From contig JBBSEX010000017.1 in NCBI GenBank assembly GCA_038239345.1, positions 61,641 to 125,640 of the forward strand: a stretch of DNA of 64,000 nucleotides, in the 5' to 3' direction. Made by a program: the position numbers and the translations under genes. Numbering within the stretch: position 1 is the first letter of the stretch; the number at the start of each line of letters is the position of its first letter. This DNA comes from JBBSEX01 sp038239345 (lineage in GTDB: Bacteria > Acidobacteriota > Terriglobia > Bryobacterales > Bryobacteraceae). The notes under the pieces were generated by a model. That model saw only the letters and a program-made list of their open reading frames with translations, did no database searches and had not been told where the DNA came from. Shown here one piece after another: positions 7,520-15,567 of the stretch.

Positions 7520-8845
7520 TTAGTTGTGAACGGCGGTGAAGAGCGAGGTCTGGGCTACAGTGCTTCCCGGAACTGTAATCTTCAGCGGGACCACATTGCT
7601 ATCGGCGACGTTCGGAACCGTGACGTTGAATTGATACAACCCCACGAAACCGGGCGACGGGCCACCGTATACGAGTGTCGCGGCAGTCTGATTGAAAGCG
7701 AATGTCGGTTCATTCGCCAGGTTGGCAGTGCCCTGGACGATGGTGCCGGCGTTGGTCGGCGCACCCCAGCCGATGCCGTAAATCACAACCGTCTCGCCCG
7801 GCCTTGCGGGAGACATTGTAACGCCGGGAACGCCTGCAGGGGGCCCAACATAAGTTCCGTCGGCATGTTGCGCGACGACATATTGCTTCCCACCAATAAT
7901 AAAGCTGGCGGGCGCCAATACACCGGGTGACGCGGTGACTTTGGTGATGACAAACGCATCGCTCGATCCACCGGGTGTCGTTACCACAAGCTGCACCGGT
8001 CCGGTTGAATCGTCATCCGGCGCTTGCACATTGATTTGTCCCGCGCTGATGAAGTCTATATAGGCCAGCTTGTTGTTCACCTTCACCGAAACACCGGCAA
8101 GGCTCGTTGGAGCGTTGTTTCGACTAAAATCCGAGCCAGCCCAGGTTTGGCTGTTCAAGCCAGGGAACGTGCCATAGATTTCCAACCATGATCCAGAACC
8201 GAAGGTAGCGAATCCACCAAACGCAGCAGCACTCACGACGCCATTCTGAGCGACGGTCGGTTTTTGATCGCCACCGCCCCCGGCAGCCGCGGTGAGAGTA
8301 GCCGAGCTGGTATAGACATGATCCCCGGTATCTTGACCGTTGAGATTTACAGCGTTACCGGCAAAATAAAAGGTGACCGTGCCGACGTCTGTCGAGGGAG
8401 CCGTCCAGTCAAATGTCCAAGTCATGCTTGAGCTGGGACGGTCGTGTTCAATGTATTCTACGCCATTGCCGGGGCAACTGGCGCCCGACTTACCCGATCC
8501 TGACGGGCAGAGTACCTGCTGTCCGCTGCCAGCGGTAAAATCGCCCGCATTCGCACCCGACGCGGTTTTGGCCGCCATCTGAAAACCCGCGTGTGTGTTC
8601 TTAGGGTCGCTAACCGTCAGTGTCACGTGGGTTACCTGGCCCGGTGTGTAGTTGGTGCCGGTCGAAAACGACGCAGACACTTTGCCACCGCCGCCATTCA
8701 GTGCCGTGCCGCCATGGCATTGGGTACAAGTATTCTCCCCGGGGGCCCCAGTATACTTCGGGTCCGGGCCTGATGAATAGGCCAGCAGAACCACAGGGAC
8801 CACCACCACGAGCGCTGAAATGCTGAATTTTTTTGCTTTAGTCAT
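7520..8845 (-). CDS. Exported CXXCH-motif protein with Solibacter TIGR03437-like C-terminal domain
   Basis: A three-part exported protein. After a signal peptide (residues 1-26, MTKAKKFSIS...) comes a Reeler/choice-of-anchor-V-like region opening with GAPGENTCTQCHGG; CTQCH is a c-type heme attachment motif (CXXCH). A beta-rich domain of about 150 residues (HAGFQMAAKT, VTFYFAGNAVN) follows, then a Gly-rich hinge and a TIGR03437-like domain of about 220 residues (GSWLEIYGTFPG, INVQAPDDDSTGPVQLVV, VIYGIGWGAPTNAGT), a family concentrated in Solibacter. The role is unknown; extracellular electron transfer or surface attachment are possibilities only. The ATG at 8845 fits the signal peptide; a GTG at 8860 overlaps the mutY stop as GTGA and is the alternative. 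A terminator follows. Confidence 0.8.
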   Translation of the reverse strand: MTKAKKFSISALVVVVPVVLLAYSSGPDPKYTGAPGENTCTQCHGGTALNGGGGKVSASFSTGTNYTPGQVTHVTLTVSDPKNTHAGFQMAAKTASGANAGDFTAGSGQQVLCPSGSGKSGASCPGNGVEYIEHDRPSSSMTWTFDWTAPSTDVGTVTFYFAGNAVNLNGQDTGDHVYTSSATLTAAAGGGGDQKPTVAQNGVVSAAAFGGFATFGSGSWLEIYGTFPGLNSQTWAGSDFSRNNAPTSLAGVSVKVNNKLAYIDFISAGQINVQAPDDDSTGPVQLVVTTPGGSSDAFVITKVTASPGVLAPASFIIGGKQYVVAQHADGTYVGPPAGVPGVTMSPARPGETVVIYGIGWGAPTNAGTIVQGTANLANEPTFAFNQTAATLVYGGPSPGFVGLYQFNVTVPNVADSNVVPLKITVPGSTVAQTSLFTAVHN

Positions 8846-8856
8846 TATTTTAATGT

Positions 8857-9918
8857 TCACCCCTCTGAAATACTCGTCACGGGGCGAGCTTCACCCAATT
8901 TCCCCGCTACTCTCTCTAAACACGAGATCGACTTTTTTGCTGTGGTACTTAACGGTATTTCATGAAGATTTTTCTCCGGCCACCAATGAAAGTCAGGCGG
9001 CACGTGGTTCAATTCCGCCTCATCCACTTCGAACGTGTAGACATGATTGGTTATCGAATGGCGAAACGAACCCAAACGGCGCACGATGACGGCATCTGGA
9101 CAATGCGCCGGTTCCGGTAACTCCCAGAAGCCCGCCAGTTTCTTGCTATCCGCGGAGCGCTTCCACAGCAGCAGTCTCCCGTTTTTACGCACCACTAACA
9201 GACGGCGGTCAACGCGAATCAGTTCCATCTTGCGCTGCTTCACGGGTCGTTGATTTTGCAAGCCGAGGCGCCGCGCTTCACAGGAACTTGTAATTGGACA
9301 CACCAGGCACCGTGGATCGCGCGGCAGGCAGACTGTAGCGCCAAGTTCCATCAGCGCCTGATTGAACGAAGCGGGATTGTTGCGATCGAGCAATTCATCC
9401 GCCGTGAGTTGCAAACGCTTACGCGTAATCGCCGATCCGATATCCCCGGCATCGTTGCGAACGCGGCTCAGGACGCGCAGTACGTTTCCATCGAGAACGG
9501 CATGCGGCAACCCAAACGCAATACTGGCGATCGCCGCCGCCGTGTACGTCCCCACTCCCGCCAACCGCAGAATGTCTTTGTGCTTGGTCGGGAATCCACC
9601 GTTGGCGACAATCTGTTTCGCGGCGGCTTGCATGTTGCGGGCGCGGGAGTAATAGCCGAGGCCACTCCAAGCTGTAAGCAGTTCGGACTCCGAGGCCGCG
9701 GCCAAAGCATCCACGGCTGGAAAGCGTGCAAGGAACGCTTCGTAGTATGGAATTACGGCAGCAACGCGCGTTTGTTGGAGCATGATTTCAGAAATCCAGA
9801 TGCGATAGGGATCCTGGGTATGACGCCAGGGAAGGTCGCGCTTGACGGATTCATACCATCGCAGAAGCGGCCGCGTGATAACGCTCGCCTCAATTGAAAA
9901 CGGATCGGCCAAGCCCAT
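8857..9918 (-). CDS. mutY: A/G-specific adenine DNA glycosylase
   Basis: Removes adenine mispaired with 8-oxoguanine. The 353-residue protein has the HhH-GPD glycosylase domain with catalytic Glu44 (SEIMLQQT), the helix-hairpin-helix LAGVGTYTAAAI and Asp143 (VLDGNVLRVLSR), then the [4Fe-4S] ligands Cys197-x6-Cys204-x2-Cys207-x5-Cys213. A C-terminal NUDIX-like 8-oxoG recognition domain spans about residues 230-340. The ATG is preceded by TAGTCT with a 5-nt gap, again suggesting a leaderless message. It overlaps the downstream CXXCH gene region by up to 4 nt, so the two may be co-transcribed. Confidence 0.95.
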   Translation of the reverse strand: MGLADPFSIEASVITRPLLRWYESVKRDLPWRHTQDPYRIWISEIMLQQTRVAAVIPYYEAFLARFPAVDALAAASESELLTAWSGLGYYSRARNMQAAAKQIVANGGFPTKHKDILRLAGVGTYTAAAIASIAFGLPHAVLDGNVLRVLSRVRNDAGDIGSAITRKRLQLTADELLDRNNPASFNQALMELGATVCLPRDPRCLVCPITSSCEARRLGLQNQRPVKQRKMELIRVDRRLLVVRKNGRLLLWKRSADSKKLAGFWELPEPAHCPDAVIVRRLGSFRHSITNHVYTFEVDEAELNHVPPDFHWWPEKNLHEIPLSTTAKKSISCLERVAGKLGEARPVTSISEG

Positions 9919-9934
9919 ACTCTAGACTATGACG

Positions 9935-10087
9935 TCAGAATCCAATAGCGAGTATCGAGTGTAGGACGGCCGGATCCAGCGGTGAGCCGTGGCGGTTGAT
10001 AACCGTCAACGAACTCTTCAAACGCCATGCAGCGAAAGCCGTGCCTACAACTGGAAGCAAGAATGAAACATTTAATAAGAAATTCAT
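9935..10087 (-). CDS. Possible 50-residue membrane peptide
   Basis: A short frame in a 368-bp gap otherwise without a gene. It begins MNFLLNVSFLLPVVGTAFAA, a hydrophobic stretch able to span a membrane or act as a signal, followed by a basic, polar tail (WRLKSSLTVINRHGSPLD) and ends at TGA. A GAGG Shine-Dalgarno lies 9 nt before the ATG, and TATACA precedes it further upstream. It ends 17 bp from the mutY start and has no recognised family. It is short enough to be chance; the ribosome site and hydrophobic profile are the only support. The rest of the gap (10088-10286) shows nothing I can name. Confidence 0.3.
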   Translation of the reverse strand: MNFLLNVSFLLPVVGTAFAAWRLKSSLTVINRHGSPLDPAVLHSILAIGF

Positions 10088-10286
10088 CACAACGAACCTC
10101 ACCTTTCACTATGTATAACGTAAACTAGCGGCGGAAACGGTCATCAAGAGGCCACAATGCAATCCCCAACCATGGGCGTTGCGGGGCGATTAATTTGTTT
10201 GAGGAGAACGGCAAGCTGGGATGAGCTCGCAGGGTACTGGCAGTGAAACTTCAGAGGAAGAGGTTGCGAAGAAAGCGAATAATTTC

Positions 10287-11156
10287 TTACCGCTTCAGCA
10301 CGCTGACAGTGACGAACGTTCCGCGATAACGGTTTTCTCCATCGATTAGAGTATCGGCGCGCAACTGGCCGCGGGCGGTTCCATCGTCGCCAAAGGTAAC
10401 GAATCCGCAGATCTCTAAGCCACCCAACGTGAGGAATGCCGGACGTCCGGAATTAGAATCGACGGAAACTGTTTTGAGCCTCGCGTCGCTATTGCGGAAA
10501 CCGGCGTCATAATCGGGAGCCGTGCCGAGAGGAATTCCTTCAATGATCTTCACCGGTTCTCCAACTGGTAAGTGGAAATATGTCTGATCCTGGGGCCCAA
10601 ATGCGAAGCGTTCGACGACCGTTCCCGCTGGCCACTGCTGCTTCAAGATTTTCGATTGTCGCGCCAGCGTGAACTTCGTAGGACGACGGAGCTGCGGATC
10701 GATCTGAACCTCTGTTCCCCGCGCGCACCATTCACCGTCCAGTTCGCTATCCTCGGCGAGGATGGCTTTCGTAACTAACCCGCCGTAAAATTCCACCGTA
10801 CCCGTAAGCCTGAGCCCGTTAATGACATGCGCGCCCGGTGGGAGTTGGGCCTTCTGTAGGCGGTCTCTATACATCGTGGCTGATGCTCCGGCGGGCAACA
10901 ACACGTCACCTAACTTTTGTTCTTTTGCCAGCCCGACATGATGGCGATTGGGATCGCCGAAAGTTTCTTTATAGCCGTCCTTGGCTGTCGCCACCATCAC
11001 GCATAACAAGACGGGAGAATAAATGATAGTGAGCCATTTCGCCGTGCCAAGACACCACGCCGGAGAACCGATCCAATGCAGCACACCCCATAGCGAGCCC
11101 AACAATAACAGTGGAACCGTTACGCACATCCATAACGCAAAGATCATGATTTGCAC
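10287..11156 (-). CDS. Hypothetical membrane-anchored protein
   Basis: I do not recognise a family. The 289-residue product has two N-terminal hydrophobic segments (about residues 3-28 and 40-60) and a long, probably periplasmic, region rich in beta-strand-like stretches with repeated phrases such as GTVEFYGGLVTKAILAEDSEL and GTVVERFAFGPQ, each reading like a short parameter-bearing module. The C-terminal part (LGGLEICGFVTFGDDGTARGQL) repeats the same character. The pattern may be weakly repetitive beta structure, but no domain can be named. The start is GTG at 11156 or ATG at 11147. It is co-directional with the NtrX-type gene, 89 bp downstream of it, with no strong terminator between. Confidence 0.6.
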   Translation of the reverse strand: MQIMIFALWMCVTVPLLLLGSLWGVLHWIGSPAWCLGTAKWLTIIYSPVLLCVMVATAKDGYKETFGDPNRHHVGLAKEQKLGDVLLPAGASATMYRDRLQKAQLPPGAHVINGLRLTGTVEFYGGLVTKAILAEDSELDGEWCARGTEVQIDPQLRRPTKFTLARQSKILKQQWPAGTVVERFAFGPQDQTYFHLPVGEPVKIIEGIPLGTAPDYDAGFRNSDARLKTVSVDSNSGRPAFLTLGGLEICGFVTFGDDGTARGQLRADTLIDGENRYRGTFVTVSVLKR

Positions 11157-11245
11157 CGCGTGACGAAGCGGGAATTCCCCTTAGGATCTGCGTCACGACC
11201 CTTTCAGAAGGCAGGGCGCGGACTTCCGGGAAAAACAGTCAGAGT

Positions 11246-12589
11246 CTATTTCTCGCGTACCAATCCCAGAGCGCGGATGCGTTTATGGAGATTAGTTCGC
11301 TCCATGCCAAGTGCCCGGGCGGCTCCGGATACGTTCCAGCCGTTTTCATCCAGAGCCCGGCGAATATGATCGCGCTCGGCGCCTTCGCGAGCTTCTTTGA
11401 TATTCGAAGCAGGGCCGGATTCTTTGCCTTTGCGAATTTCGAAAGGCACGGAATCGACGCCGATCTGGTCGCCCCGGGTAAGGATCGCCATGCGCTCAAC
11501 TGCGTTGCGCAACTCGCGGGCATTCCCCGGCCAGGCATACTCTTCCAGCAGTGCGATGACGCTGTCATCCAGGCTCTTCGCCTTGAAATTATTGCGGCTG
11601 CAAAATTCACAGAGAAAGTATTCGGCCAGCGGTCGAATATCCTGCGGGCGCTCGCGCAGCGATGGCACCCGGATGGGAAACACACACAGCCGATAGTAAA
11701 GGTCCTCGCGGAATTTGCCTTGGGCCACCATCTCCTGCAGATCTCGATTCGTCGCCGACACCACGCGGACGCTAACGCGAATCGGCTGCTCACCACCTAC
11801 GCGGTGAAATTCTCCTTCCTGCAAAACACGAAGTAACTTGGCTTGCGAGGCACTATGGAGATCACCCACTTCATCCAGAAAGAGCGTGCCATTATCGGCT
11901 AATTCGAACTTCCCCCGGCGCGCCGCCGTGGCTCCGGTGAAGGAGCCCTTCTCATGTCCGAAGAGTTCGCTTTCGATTAATTCCGTGGGGATCGCGGCGC
12001 AATTCACCTTCACAAACGGACCAGCGGCGAACGGACTCTGCTGATGGATATGCGCCGCCAGCAGTTCCTTGCCAGTGCCCGATTCGCCCATCAGTAAAAT
12101 GCGCGCATCGGAGTTGGAGGCCATCGAAGCCTGCTCCACTACGCGCAAGAAATTAGGGCTCGCGCCAATCATGCGCGGCGATGCACCCACCATTTCCCGC
12201 AGCCGTTCATTCTCTTCCCGTAACAGAGTTTGCTCCAAGGCATGCTTCAAAGAGAGCAATACTTTCTCGCGGCTGAGGGGTTTTTCCAGGAAATCGAATG
12301 CGCCGGCGCGAGTGGCTTCAATGGCGTCGGCGATGGTGCCATGACCGGAAATCATGATCGCCGGAGCGTGCACATCGCTCTGCCGAATAGCCCGTAACAG
12401 ATCGATCCCACTGCCATCGGGCAGCCGCACGTCGAGTAAGAGAGCGTCGGCGTTAGCGGCCAACTTGCGACCCTCGCCAACTGAGGAACAGACGCTGACG
12501 CCGTAACCTTCGCGCTCCAGTATCAAACGTAAAGAACGTCCGATGTTTTCTTCATCGTCGACGATGAGGACCCGCTTTTTCGTGATCAT
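11246..12589 (-). CDS. NtrX/NtrC-type sigma-54-dependent response regulator
   Basis: Activates sigma-54 promoters when phosphorylated. Domains in order: receiver (residues 5-118; acidic pocket Asp11-Asp12, phosphoacceptor Asp53, Lys103), AAA+ domain with Walker A GESGTGKE (168-175), sigma-54-contacting GSFTGA loop (215-220), Walker B LFLDEVGD and the second-region-of-homology Arg finger segment (LRERPQDIR), then a Fis-type helix-turn-helix (NVSGAARALGMERTNLHKRI). Length 447 is typical. Its ATG overlaps the TGA of the VWA gene as ATGA, so it is the last gene of a coupled unit with the NtrY-type kinase. Targets are unknown; no sigma-54 promoter was identified in the window. Confidence 0.93.
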   Translation of the reverse strand: MITKKRVLIVDDEENIGRSLRLILEREGYGVSVCSSVGEGRKLAANADALLLDVRLPDGSGIDLLRAIRQSDVHAPAIMISGHGTIADAIEATRAGAFDFLEKPLSREKVLLSLKHALEQTLLREENERLREMVGASPRMIGASPNFLRVVEQASMASNSDARILLMGESGTGKELLAAHIHQQSPFAAGPFVKVNCAAIPTELIESELFGHEKGSFTGATAARRGKFELADNGTLFLDEVGDLHSASQAKLLRVLQEGEFHRVGGEQPIRVSVRVVSATNRDLQEMVAQGKFREDLYYRLCVFPIRVPSLRERPQDIRPLAEYFLCEFCSRNNFKAKSLDDSVIALLEEYAWPGNARELRNAVERMAILTRGDQIGVDSVPFEIRKGKESGPASNIKEAREGAERDHIRRALDENGWNVSGAARALGMERTNLHKRIRALGLVREK

Positions 12590-13542
12590 TTATCCGTTTC
12601 CCAATACCCTGGCCGGGCGCGAATTTGTACCGCCGGCCTGTTTACCGCAACTCGAATTTCGTGAAAGCCGGAGGTTCCGGCGCTGTCCGGGGTATAGCTC
12701 AGCAGGTACTGTCCATGCAGTTCGCGAGCGATTTTCTGGACCGCCGTCTCAAGCGTACTCTGGCCTGAGAATGCATATTCACGGCCGCCCGTATAATCCA
12801 CCAGGAGCTTCAGGGTGTTCAGTGCCGACCCTGCTTTTGCGCCCCGATACAACTCCCGCAGACCGTTCAACAGACTTCCCCCGGAGGCCGCTTCCAGGGC
12901 CGATTTCGTGTGACTCATTTGCAATGCGTACACCATAATATTCTGCCGTTGCAGATCGTTCAGAGTACCGCGCAGATCGTCTTCGCTGCCCGAATCGAAC
13001 GGCTCGCCCACCAGCAAAATGACGCGCCGACGCCGGCGGCGAGTCTGCTCCAGCAGGGACACTGCCCGGCCAACTCCGTCGATCAGGCGATGCCCGGCGC
13101 CCTCCGACTTTATGTCCAGAAGAGCGTTTCGCACTTGCGACGAATCCGCTGTGAATTCCCGCACCACCTCCACTCGATCGGCGTAGGATACAACCGCCGC
13201 CTGCCCGCCTCGGCCCAACACCAGGAGCTCAATCATCGAGCCAAGGCGGCGCACCTTCGCCAATGCCCAACCCGATTTGTCGCTCGATTGGACCACCACC
13301 ACGAGCGAGATCGGCTGGAACGTCAAGTCTTCCAAAATCACTTGCTTCGTTCCGTTATCGGTGAGCTGAAAATCCTTCAGGTCCAGACCCTCCACCAGGT
13401 TTCCTGCGGGATCGGTGACGGTGGTCGGGGCAATCACAAGACGACCCGTTCCCTGGAAAGTTTGCGCGCAGGCCAAGGCCGGGAACAAGATCGCGACAAA
13501 GGTTCCGGCAATGATTTCCTGTAGCCCGTTACGTCTTCGCAT
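12586..13542 (-). CDS. Exported VWA-domain protein (TIGR03436-like)
   Basis: A VWA-related protein of the kind found widely in Acidobacteria; function unknown. Starting from the ATG at 13542 it has 318 residues: signal peptide (about 1-26, MRRRNGLQEIIAGTFVAILF), a short Ig-like stretch (RLVIAPTTVTDPAGNLVEGL), then a Rossmann-type VWA fold from about residue 78 to 290 ending with a YLLSYTP strand. The metal-site motif DxSxS reads QSSDKS at 85-90, so the first Asp is replaced by Gln and the metal site may be lost. It overlaps the kinase gene by 14 nt and the regulator by ATGA, sitting between a kinase and its partner. Confidence 0.85.
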   Translation of the reverse strand: MRRRNGLQEIIAGTFVAILFPALACAQTFQGTGRLVIAPTTVTDPAGNLVEGLDLKDFQLTDNGTKQVILEDLTFQPISLVVVVQSSDKSGWALAKVRRLGSMIELLVLGRGGQAAVVSYADRVEVVREFTADSSQVRNALLDIKSEGAGHRLIDGVGRAVSLLEQTRRRRRRVILLVGEPFDSGSEDDLRGTLNDLQRQNIMVYALQMSHTKSALEAASGGSLLNGLRELYRGAKAGSALNTLKLLVDYTGGREYAFSGQSTLETAVQKIARELHGQYLLSYTPDSAGTSGFHEIRVAVNRPAVQIRARPGYWETDK

Positions 13543-14929
13543 GCACCGGCTCCCGATCTTCACTGGCATCCAGGGCGACGGCCAGGGGCATCGACATCCG
13601 GAACGCCGCGCCTCCAAGTTCGCTTTCAATCAGGACGAGGTCGGCGCCGCACAGCAGGGCGCTCTTTCGAGCGATGGAGAGGCCTAGCCCCATGCCACCT
13701 TTCTTGAATGAGATTGTCGGTTCGAATAGCGTCTCACGAGAGTGGTTGTTCAAGCCTGGACCGTTATCATGCACTTCGACGTGAACTTCGGAATTGGCGA
13801 TCGCACTCACCACAAGCACCGAACGCGAAGCCTGCGCGGCATTTTCGATCAGGTTCGTCAGCACACCTTTCAACAGATCGCGATCCGTCAAAGCAGTTGC
13901 TGGCATAAGGCGAGTCTGATACTCGACGCCCAGATGCGCAGTTTTCAACAGCGCGATACGCTCCTCGATAACGGCATTCACATTCAGCGGCTCAAGCGTT
14001 ACGGGCGGTTCGGCGGCGAACTCGCTGAATGCCCGCACACGGCGTTCCAGGCTGATCACTTCATCGACGACGATCTGCGACGCCTGCTCCATGAAATTGC
14101 TATCGCTCATGGAGTGCCGCACCGCGATCTCTTCCATCGTCAGCCGGATCGGCGTCAGTGAATTCTTCACTTCGTGCGCCATTTTGCGGGCCAGAGCTTG
14201 CCAACTTGCCAGCTTGGTGACGTGAATCAGGCGGGCTCGCGATTGCTCAATCTGGCTCGCCATATGATTGAAAGCGGCGATCGCGGCGCCGGTTTCATCA
14301 TCACGGTCGAAGTTTACGCGCGCCGAAAGATCGCCACCGGCCACGGCTCGCAGCCCCTGCGTCAGCAATTGAATCGGACCACTGATACGATACGCCCAGT
14401 AAACCAGCGCCGCCAGCGAAGCAAGCCAGATGACTAGCGACACCAGCAAAAAAGTGGATAGGAAGCCGCGCCGGAAATTACGCGTATTGACCGCCTCCAC
14501 CACGGCGCGGGCTTGTGCGTATTGATCGTGCAAACTGTCCAGATCGACCCCACGCATGGGGACCGCGTAAACCCAGATCTCATCGCCATGCCGCTGGTAG
14601 AAACTCAACTCGCGCCCGGCGAGCGTGAACCGTTCCGCGTCGCGGCTCTGGGCGAAATCGGCGATGGATGGGTCGGTTGCCGGTAGTCGCCGAGGCTCCA
14701 GGCGATGGGCGGCGGCATCGCTGCGCAGTAACTCGCAAGACCGTTGGTAAAGATCGCGTCCAGTGCGTTCGAGCGACTTCGAAACCTCATCCAACTGGCG
14801 CGCCGGAGCGTACGTCAGGCTGCGATCGAGCAAGTACACGCTAGTGTAAAGAACAAGAAGAAAAGGAGGGAGAGTGGCGGCGATGAAAACGAGAATCAAC
14901 TGATTGCGCAGACGATTGACGCGCTTCAT
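13529..14929 (-). CDS. NtrY-type membrane sensor histidine kinase
   Basis: A two-component kinase with two transmembrane helices (about 8-34 and 155-180) bracketing a periplasmic sensor of about 120 residues, a HAMP domain (about 183-235), the HisKA H-box with His252 (KMAHEVKNSLTPIRL) and an HATPase_c domain (N-box NLIENAAQAS, G1 DNGPGL, G2 GGMGLGLSIA). It should phosphorylate the NtrX-type regulator encoded two genes downstream. The gene overlaps the DUF4390-like gene by ATGA and the VWA gene by 14 nt. The periplasmic signal is unknown; position beside an outer-membrane barrel gene suggests an envelope cue rather than nitrogen. Confidence 0.9.
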   Translation of the reverse strand: MKRVNRLRNQLILVFIAATLPPFLLVLYTSVYLLDRSLTYAPARQLDEVSKSLERTGRDLYQRSCELLRSDAAAHRLEPRRLPATDPSIADFAQSRDAERFTLAGRELSFYQRHGDEIWVYAVPMRGVDLDSLHDQYAQARAVVEAVNTRNFRRGFLSTFLLVSLVIWLASLAALVYWAYRISGPIQLLTQGLRAVAGGDLSARVNFDRDDETGAAIAAFNHMASQIEQSRARLIHVTKLASWQALARKMAHEVKNSLTPIRLTMEEIAVRHSMSDSNFMEQASQIVVDEVISLERRVRAFSEFAAEPPVTLEPLNVNAVIEERIALLKTAHLGVEYQTRLMPATALTDRDLLKGVLTNLIENAAQASRSVLVVSAIANSEVHVEVHDNGPGLNNHSRETLFEPTISFKKGGMGLGLSIARKSALLCGADLVLIESELGGAAFRMSMPLAVALDASEDREPVHAKT

Positions 14930-15567
14930 GTACCTCTGCCGTTCATCCTTTTTATTTCACTGAGGTGCATCGGGCCGGCTTCCACCATCCAGTTCGGCTG
15001 CAGTCGGCGCGCCGGGCGGCTGAAGATTTCGATTAAACTCGCCAGACTGATGCCGCCATCGTCGGGTGCGCCGAACATCGGAGGCGGATCCTTTAAGTCG
15101 CCGGTGCGGACATCCAAACGAACCCATAACGGCTGATCGGGATCGATGCCATTCGTCGATACCGAAACATTTTCCATGCACCACGCCTCGGCAGCGCTTG
15201 CAGACAGATGCGATACACTGCGCAGCAACGGGCGCGGCTTACGAACGGAAAATTTCTCTTCCCACAAATCGTAGCTGACGATGAAGCGTTCGAGCGACCG
15301 GGATACGACTCGGGTTTTCGATTCCATCGTCAGCGATAATTGCACATCGAACGGAACTGCCGCTCCATCATGCAAGCGTTCGAGGGCGATGCCACTCAGA
15401 AAATGGACCCTCGGCGCCGAGACCCGCAATTGGTCGTCCTGCCAGTGGACAAGCAATTCTCCGGCCGCCATCGCGACAAGGAATCCGCAGACGAAGCTTA
15501 GCAGAACCCACCACATTTTTACCGCGCGCACGATGGGTTCCCGCAAAGCGCGAATTGTCAGAACCAC
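14926..15567 (-). CDS. DUF4390-like single-pass protein
   Basis: A 213-residue protein with an N-terminal signal-anchor (about residues 17-40, from MWWVLLSF) and a periplasmic beta-rich domain. It resembles DUF4390: an opening strand after the membrane segment (VHWQDDQLRVSAPRV), then LSLTMESKTRVVSRSLERFIVSYDLWEEKFSV, the alternation typical of that family. DUF4390 proteins are known to sit next to NtrY-like kinases in Proteobacteria, which matches this location. Its biochemical role is unknown. Start: GTG at 15567 overlaps the stop of the barrel gene by 10 nt and is preferred for coupling; an ATG at 15516 would give a 196-residue form starting directly at the membrane helix. Confidence 0.65.
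   Translation of the reverse strand: MVLTIRALREPIVRAVKMWWVLLSFVCGFLVAMAAGELLVHWQDDQLRVSAPRVHFLSGIALERLHDGAAVPFDVQLSLTMESKTRVVSRSLERFIVSYDLWEEKFSVRKPRPLLRSVSHLSASAAEAWCMENVSVSTNGIDPDQPLWVRLDVRTGDLKDPPPMFGAPDDGGISLASLIEIFSRPARRLQPNWMVEAGPMHLSEIKRMNGRGT

Noticed and set aside
9927..10109. A longer minus-strand reading (60 residues) over the mutY gap
   Set aside because: It is another frame of the same DNA as the 50-residue candidate, begins with a weak GTG and lacks a ribosome site; its sequence does not look like protein.
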